Source of the DNA: a virus
Virus record (IMG/VR): IMGVR_UViG_3300025478_000027
Span: 1-20,122 of that record
Length of the DNA: 20,122 nucleotides
Strand: one strand, 5' to 3'
Shown here: positions 15,538-20,122 of the stretch, piece after piece
Numbering within the stretch: the first letter of the stretch is position 1
Layout: each line of letters begins with the position of its first letter
Made by a program: the position numbers and the translations under genes
The notes under the pieces: model-generated
Databases searched by the model: none
What the model was told of the DNA's origin: nothing
Seen by the model: the letters and a program-made list of their open reading frames with translations, nothing else

Positions 15538-16158
15538 TTACGATGCACCTCTGGCGGCTATTCCCGCATTATAATTATCTAAATAAACTTTAGCATTAGT
15601 TGTACTGCCAAAATCTGTATCCTTTGCAAACGCTCTATACACCATATAATCTGTCATAAGTGGTAAGAACTCATCTGGGAGCTCTAAAGTATCGCCAGTA
15701 GCAGATACCTCAATAGGTAAAGTCGAATATTTTAGCTCAAGCCTAGTTGTCGTATTTACATTTGGGTATACATAGAAAACATCTGGGGATACTAAATCAT
15801 ACACATATCTTTCAGCTGTTGCTTTAGAATTAACCGCTGCTGTATGCCAACTTGTACTAATAATCCCGAGTTCGTCCTCTGTACTTAATAGCGTGACCCT
15901 ATTATCTGTATCATGCGTATTACGCATAACTTTAAGAAGCCTATGGAAGTTACTTATTCCTGATAAACTCTGCTCGCTACTACTGGCTACCGGAGTAAAC
16001 GAAGCTATAGTTGTATTAGCAGTAGGGATCTGAGACACTATATCACGCTGTGCATCACTGAGCCATCGTAGCATCTCATTATCTGTCCAATGCTTAACGC
16101 TACCTGTATCATTAAGCAGGTCTCGTACACGACTGATAACTGCGCTAGCTAAGGCCAT
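15538..16158 (-). CDS. Phage adaptor protein (DUF6682-like), 206 residues
   Basis: The N-terminus, VISRVRDLLNDTGSVKHWTD with the following NEMLRWLSDAQRDIV, is the DUF6682-type opening; the C-terminus has LELPDEFLPLMTDYMVYRAF. These are short-tail adaptor proteins between portal and tail. Start chosen at ATG 16158 (MALASAVIS), which shares TAATG with the upstream stop; the upstream in-frame TTG at 16173 would add five residues and is less likely. The downstream gene is also adaptor-like, so this phage seems to stack two related ring proteins. Confidence 0.7.
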   Translation of the reverse strand: MALASAVISRVRDLLNDTGSVKHWTDNEMLRWLSDAQRDIVSQIPTANTTIASFTPVASSSEQSLSGISNFHRLLKVMRNTHDTDNRVTLLSTEDELGIISTSWHTAAVNSKATAERYVYDLVSPDVFYVYPNVNTTTRLELKYSTLPIEVSATGDTLELPDEFLPLMTDYMVYRAFAKDTDFGSTTNAKVYLDNYNAGIAARGAS

Positions 16159-16511
16159 TACATAGCTTCCCAAGCCGCATCACGCTGCGCAGTAGTTATA
16201 TCCTTACCATAATACTCTTTTAATGTATCAAGCCTAGGCAAGCCCCTAGCTGTCAGCGGGTTACTCTCCTTATCCATCATATCTTTAAGCGCTGCTATAA
16301 GCTCCGCGCTAGCCCCATCAATGGGTTCATCTACTACCGCTGTAATTTGTACAGGGGTAGGTTCAGGACGGGCTCCTATGAGCTCCGCTCCTGCTGCAAG
16401 TGCCGCATCAACAAGACTATCGTCAATATCAATAGGTCGCCTAGAGGGTATATATCCTCTTTCTACACCGTTGGTAAATCTAATACCTAATCTTGAAAAT
16501 AATAATGCCAT
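16158..16511 (-). CDS. Small head-completion-like protein, 117 residues
   Basis: The start is ATG 16511 (MALLFSRLGIRF), with AAGGTG seven bases before it. A longer reading frame to 16580 would pass through the terminator hairpin and gives an unlikely N-terminus, so it is rejected. The C-terminal RGLPRLDTLKEYYGKDIT with a following helix resembles a small helical module found in phage head-completion proteins ('G-x-P-x-(V/L)-x-x-L-x-x-x-x-G-x-x-(V/I)-(S/T)'). The middle is Glu/Pro/Ala-rich. It lies just after the terminator, first in the connector transcript. Role inferred from place. Confidence 0.6.
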   Translation of the reverse strand: MALLFSRLGIRFTNGVERGYIPSRRPIDIDDSLVDAALAAGAELIGARPEPTPVQITAVVDEPIDGASAELIAALKDMMDKESNPLTARGLPRLDTLKEYYGKDITTAQRDAAWEAM

Positions 16512-16524
16512 TATGCCACACCTT

Positions 16525-16562
16525 AAAAAATAGGGACAACACCAGAAAAGACCAGTGTTGTC
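16525..16562 (-). terminator. Rho-independent terminator after the capsid module
   Basis: On the minus strand an 8-bp perfect stem (GACAACAC with GTGTTGTC, at 16555-16562 and 16535-16542) extends by two G-U pairs and one G-C, closes on a six-base loop, and is followed three bases later by TATTTTTT (T-run 16530-16525). The wobble pairs form only in the minus-strand RNA, matching the transcription direction. It lies between the decoration-like gene and the next gene, so it likely limits read-through, as T-phi does after T7 gene 10. Confidence 0.82.
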
Positions 16563-16574
16563 GGTTTTCCACAT

Positions 16575-16622
16575 CACCAATGAGGAAACTTGGTGGCCCC
16601 CGCTAAACCAATAGGGAGGGCC
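16575..16622 (-). other. Two further small hairpins upstream of the terminator
   Basis: Between the decoration-like gene stop and the terminator stand CACCAA/TTGGTG (16575-16580 with 16590-16595, perfect 6 bp, nine-base loop) and a GC-rich stem GGCCCTC against GGGGGCC (16616-16622 with 16595-16601). They overlap by one base and might protect the capsid messenger 3' end or be processing sites. Function inferred only. Confidence 0.5.
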
Positions 16623-16631
16623 ATTAGGGTT

Positions 16632-17012
16632 TTACGCCTGTACCTCACTAGATCTACCATCAACATAATACTCAACTACTAGGCGTGCTGCACCAGCAGT
16701 AGCCGTAGAGTTCATAGTAATATCAATAGTATCAGCCGCAGTATACTCATACCCTGTTAAGGTAAGAGCTGTGCGCCCAGTAGTTACTGCAACAGCAGTT
16801 GAAGTATAACGGTCGTCGTCACCACCATCACCTACATCTAGTGTAGCGCCTGTAGAGAAAGCAGTGTCAACTACGACAAAACCTCCTGTTACAACCGCAC
16901 CATTAGGTAGGTCAATAGCAGCTTCAGCAGAACCATTAGTTAGCGAAGCAAACGTGAAATCCACATCTGCAGTAAGTGTAGTCTGACGACCAGCATCTTT
17001 AGTAATTGCCAT
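16632..17012 (-). CDS. Small beta-rich virion protein, possibly head decoration, 126 residues
   Basis: A Thr/Ala/Val/Gly-rich protein with strand-like repeats (AAIDLPNGAVVTGGFVVVDT; RTALTLTGYEYTAADTIDIT). Proteins with this LPxGAVVxGG pattern are common directly after the capsid gene of many phages and are usually annotated as structural. ATG 17012 has GGAGAA a few bases before it, in a 12-base gap after the capsid stop. It shares a transcript with the capsid gene and ends before the terminator, so it is likely needed in high copy, which fits a capsid decoration. The decoration role is inferred. Confidence 0.6.
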   Translation of the reverse strand: MAITKDAGRQTTLTADVDFTFASLTNGSAEAAIDLPNGAVVTGGFVVVDTAFSTGATLDVGDGGDDDRYTSTAVAVTTGRTALTLTGYEYTAADTIDITMNSTATAGAARLVVEYYVDGRSSEVQA

Positions 17013-17024
17013 GATAGTTCTCCA

Positions 17025-18125
17025 TTAAATAGCAGTATCGACTGCGATTAGACCGAAGTCTTCAACGCCAGAATCGATGATTGAATGGAACTTAGGTTTC
17101 AACATACCCATAATCTTAGAGGTACTAATACCTTTCTGATTATTATAGTCGAAATCTTTCTCGTCCCAAGAAGGTTTGCCAAGGTCAGCCATAGCGAGAG
17201 CCTGAGCTCCACACATAAGAACTCGTTGACCCTTAACGCCCCAAGCACCTTCACCAGTATCAGCTGATGCTGCTGGAGTTAGTACGTGGCTATATTCATG
17301 AATCCACATACCGTCTACTAGCACAGAAGTTGAACCAGCAAAGAGCTCATTCTTAGATCCACGAACACCAGCGTTACGAACGTTAGCTAGGTAGTCTGAA
17401 TCAAGTTTAAGTTTAGCCATACCCTGTGGAGACATAAAGACGTGGAAAACTTCCTCGCCGCCGCCTGCACGAATACCGCGGATAAACTTATCTTTAGCCT
17501 TAGCTTTCATCTCGACAAGCATAGCATAACTAGGAGTATCAGCTGCGCCTACTGCAGTAACATCGCCAGTTGAAAGTCCATTAGTCGCATCCCACTGGAA
17601 GTGACGATTAGCTGTAGGTGCGCTTACATCTGAAGCGAACTCAAGACTAGCAAGACTAGACCCTGAACGTGCTACGCCACTAGTAGTATAATTAAAACCA
17701 ACGCCTGACATAGTCAAGAATGCCATCTGATCCATACGATCTGACAACCAATATGCTAATGCATCACGTGAGTTCTCACGGAAGTTAACGATAGTTTTCT
17801 GATCAGCCATACGACCTGTAGTACGATTCGCGTGACGGATTTGGTCAATGCGAATTACTTTATCGTATGCCTTGATCTGCTCTTCGTTACCTTCAAGTGT
17901 ATTATCACCTACAGTACCGTCGCCTTCAAGATCAGTTAAAAGTGTGATGACCGCTTGGTCTCCACGCTCAGTTTTAGTAAGCTCACTAATACGCTGAACC
18001 ATAGCATTAGAGCCTGATCCTGCAAATTTATTAATGAAAGAGTTATTACGTGCATATTTCCATAAGTCACGTGACCATACTTTCTTCTGTTCAGAAGTTA
18101 GTGCGGCAAAGTTAGTAAAAGCCAT
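17025..18125 (-). CDS. Major capsid protein, N4 gp56 family, 366 residues
   Basis: The sequence matches the N4 gp56-like major capsid family in style: an N-terminal helical arm (KKVWSRDLWKYARNNSFINK), then RGDQAVITLLTDLEGDGTVG, an E-loop-like stretch with YDKVIRIDQIRHANRTTGRM, and a long helix (NSRDALAYWLSDRMDQMAFL). Length is a little under N4 gp56 (about 400). The gene is preceded by a 209-base gap with promoter-like sequences and a strong ribosome binding site (AGGAGA, 18133-18138) and is followed by the decoration-like gene. It assembles the HK97-fold shell with the portal and scaffold encoded just upstream. Confidence 0.85.
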   Translation of the reverse strand: MAFTNFAALTSEQKKVWSRDLWKYARNNSFINKFAGSGSNAMVQRISELTKTERGDQAVITLLTDLEGDGTVGDNTLEGNEEQIKAYDKVIRIDQIRHANRTTGRMADQKTIVNFRENSRDALAYWLSDRMDQMAFLTMSGVGFNYTTSGVARSGSSLASLEFASDVSAPTANRHFQWDATNGLSTGDVTAVGAADTPSYAMLVEMKAKAKDKFIRGIRAGGGEEVFHVFMSPQGMAKLKLDSDYLANVRNAGVRGSKNELFAGSTSVLVDGMWIHEYSHVLTPAASADTGEGAWGVKGQRVLMCGAQALAMADLGKPSWDEKDFDYNNQKGISTSKIMGMLKPKFHSIIDSGVEDFGLIAVDTAI

Positions 18126-18132
18126 TTTGCTT

Positions 18133-18138
18133 TCTCCT
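18133..18138 (-). promoter_or_regulatory. Strong ribosome binding site of the capsid gene
   Basis: AGGAGA lies seven bases before ATG 18125 in an AT-rich, probably unstructured leader, consistent with very high translation of the capsid protein. Confidence 0.75.
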
Positions 18139-18199
18139 ATAAAGTTAAAATAAAAAACTAAGGATGGCGGCTCCTATTAACTGTAAATTTTACGCCCAA

Positions 18200-18227
18200 A
18201 ATATATTTTACTTGCCCAGTATAACAA
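18200..18227 (-). promoter_or_regulatory. Candidate sigma70-type promoter, proximal
   Basis: On the minus strand TTGTTA (18222-18227) and TATATT (18200-18205) are separated by 16 bases, 4/6 and 5/6 matches to the consensus, about 75 bases before the capsid start. AT-rich DNA gives such matches by chance, so this is a weak call supported mainly by position. Confidence 0.35.
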
Positions 18228-18228
18228 G

Positions 18229-18244
18229 AACTACTTTGGTAGTT
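18229..18244 (-). other. Small hairpin in the capsid leader
   Basis: A perfect 6-bp stem (AACTAC/GTAGTT) with a four-base loop sits between the two candidate promoters. If transcription starts at the distal promoter, it would be in the capsid messenger leader. It has no T-run, so it is not a terminator. Confidence 0.5.
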
Positions 18245-18288
18245 AATCTAAAGAGGCTCGACTCTCCGTGCTTGCGAGGTGTTTAATA

Positions 18289-18319
18289 ACACTACTATTA
18301 CATTAAAGAATAGTAGTGT
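18289..18319 (-). repeat. Perfect 11-bp inverted repeat
   Basis: ACACTACTATT (18289-18299) and its complement AATAGTAGTGT (18309-18319) are separated by nine bases. It lies just after the scaffold-like gene stop, has no following T-run, and overlaps both elements of the distal candidate promoter. It may be a protein-binding site, a messenger processing hairpin, or a weak terminator. Confidence 0.85.
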
Positions 18320-18322
18320 CAA
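18294..18322 (-). promoter_or_regulatory. Candidate sigma70-type promoter, distal, overlapping a dyad
   Basis: On the minus strand a perfect -35 TTGACA (18317-18322) is followed after 17 bases by AATAGT (18294-18299, 4/6). It would drive the capsid and decoration genes. N4 late genes are transcribed by the host sigma70 polymerase, so a host-type promoter here would fit. The perfect 11-bp inverted repeat overlaps both hexamers. Confidence 0.45.
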
Positions 18323-18334
18323 GTACTATTTCAC

Positions 18335-19210
<876 letters not shown>

Positions 19211-19237
19211 TATAAACTCCTATAGGTGATGTAAATT

Positions 19238-20122
19238 TTAGCCGCTCTTACTGCTACCATTAACTGCGGCCAGGGTTAATCTCGTTCCAGCATCAGTAGA
19301 TGCTTTCTGTATATTAGCGTCCGTATGAAGTTTAGCTAGTTTTAGTTTATTAGCTCTCTCCTCACGGGCGTTCATTAATGTCTGTTCAAGTTTATGAATT
19401 TCAAGCTCTAGGTCATCGCCATCGGTTTCGATATCGCGTACTTTAGCATTTGTTAGCGCTGCCTGTGCATTAATCTGAGCAATCTTACCTTCTGTCTCTG
19501 CCATCTCGAGCTCAAGCAATCTAGCTTCCATCGCCTCAGCCTGCTCCTGTACCGCACGCTCTTCTTCAGTAGGTGTACCCTGACCATTCATCTTACGTAT
19601 ACGTTCAGCCAGATTCGATTTCTGTGACAGATGTGAGTACTCAATAATAGCATCATCAGGGATCATAACACCTGCAGTACGGAGGTTCAACGCCTCTGCG
19701 AACTGTGACTCATCAAATGTATCGCGTGCAGGCTGATTACTAATAACCACATCGTACTCGCCTATAGTAAGATTATTAATAATCTCACCTGTAGCCGGAT
19801 CTGGGGCATTAATACTAATCGCTTCCCCCTGTTGTTCAGGGTGTGCCATATTACCACGGGTAATCTGTATCACGCGGTGCTCATTATAGAACCGTTGTAT
19901 AAGCTGTAACATATTCTCAGCAAGGAAGTGTCTAGTACGGGCCAAGTTATCAATCAGTGTTTGGATCTGAACCGATCCACGCTGAGTCTTCGCCTCAAGC
20001 GCTACACCTGAAACCTCTGCCGGACTTTGCCCCAACATAGCGTCAGATATACCGGAAATCTCTTTAATATTGTTTGCCGCTTTTGCTGATATGCGATCAA
20101 GCCCTGATGGGATTTGGTTAGC
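19238..20122 (-). CDS. Portal protein, P22-like, C-terminal part
   Basis: The frame is open to the right edge (an ATG at 20038 is internal), so 294 residues of a longer protein are visible. ISGISDAMLGQSPAEVSGVA and the following KTQRGSVQIQTLIDNLARTR are typical of P22-type portals. The C-terminal 120 residues are long charged helices (EEERAVQEQAEAMEARLLEL and on), as expected for the portal's helical end, finishing in a Ser/Gly tail. It forms the twelve-part ring through which DNA is packed and leaves. It precedes the scaffold and capsid genes in the usual order, with a 27-base gap. Confidence 0.78.
   Translation of the reverse strand, partial: ANQIPSGLDRISAKAANNIKEISGISDAMLGQSPAEVSGVALEAKTQRGSVQIQTLIDNLARTRHFLAENMLQLIQRFYNEHRVIQITRGNMAHPEQQGEAISINAPDPATGEIINNLTIGEYDVVISNQPARDTFDESQFAEALNLRTAGVMIPDDAIIEYSHLSQKSNLAERIRKMNGQGTPTEEERAVQEQAEAMEARLLELEMAETEGKIAQINAQAALTNAKVRDIETDGDDLELEIHKLEQTLMNAREERANKLKLAKLHTDANIQKASTDAGTRLTLAAVNGSSKSG

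Noticed and set aside
16159-16173. TTG start for the first adaptor protein
   Set aside because: ATG 16158 overlaps the upstream stop in the TAATG pattern used at most junctions and gives the family's usual N-terminus.
16512-16580. N-terminal extension of the 117-residue protein
   Set aside because: It runs through the terminator hairpin and T-run, and the ATG at 16511 has its own ribosome binding site.
18245-18285. Possible tRNA or small RNA in the capsid gap
   Set aside because: A few short stems (CTCG/CGAG) are visible but no acceptor stem, anticodon arm or T-arm pattern can be assembled.

Overview
This window is a stretch of the late (virion structure and DNA ejection) region of a tailed bacteriophage, most likely a short-tailed podovirus of a Gram-negative host. 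All real genes lie on the minus strand, so gene order is read from the right end to the left end. The DNA is moderately AT-rich by eye. Genes are packed tightly, often with the stop and the next start overlapping as TAATG. There is no tape-measure gene, no tail-sheath gene and no tail-chaperone frameshift, which fits a podovirus. The host cannot be named from this sequence.

Head module (about 20122 to 16512): the C-terminal part of a P22-like portal protein, cut by the window edge; an acidic scaffold-like protein; a 209-base gap with candidate promoters and a perfect 11-bp dyad; the major capsid protein of the N4 gp56 family; a small beta-rich protein that may decorate the head; and a strong rho-independent terminator. 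Capsid and decoration genes therefore look like their own high-expression unit, as around T7 gene 10.

Connector and tail module (about 16511 to 11042): a small head-completion-like protein, two adaptor-like proteins, a 565-residue nozzle-like protein, a fibronectin-III-bearing fibre-like protein, and two proteins that begin with the same MA(F/Y)G(I/L) head and are probably tail-tip or receptor-binding parts.

Ejection module (about 11005 to 146): four proteins likely packed inside the virion and delivered into the cell. They are a 282-residue coiled-coil protein, a 557-residue protein with a Pro-rich triple repeat, a 585-residue protein whose N-terminus reads as a staphylococcal-nuclease-like domain with its Arg-Glu-Arg catalytic set intact, and a 2194-residue giant. 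The giant has a Lys-Pro linker, three helix-turn-helix-like repeats (two from a nearly perfect 150-bp duplication), a region with single-subunit RNA polymerase motifs resembling the N4 virion RNA polymerase, an HELGH zinc-protease motif, and a hydrophobic C-terminal region. A further adaptor-like reading frame runs off the left edge.

The most interesting reading is that this phage ejects a combined payload of nuclease, protease and RNA polymerase. The two enzyme calls (nuclease and polymerase) rest on motif and spacing recognition by eye and need profile or structure searches to confirm.
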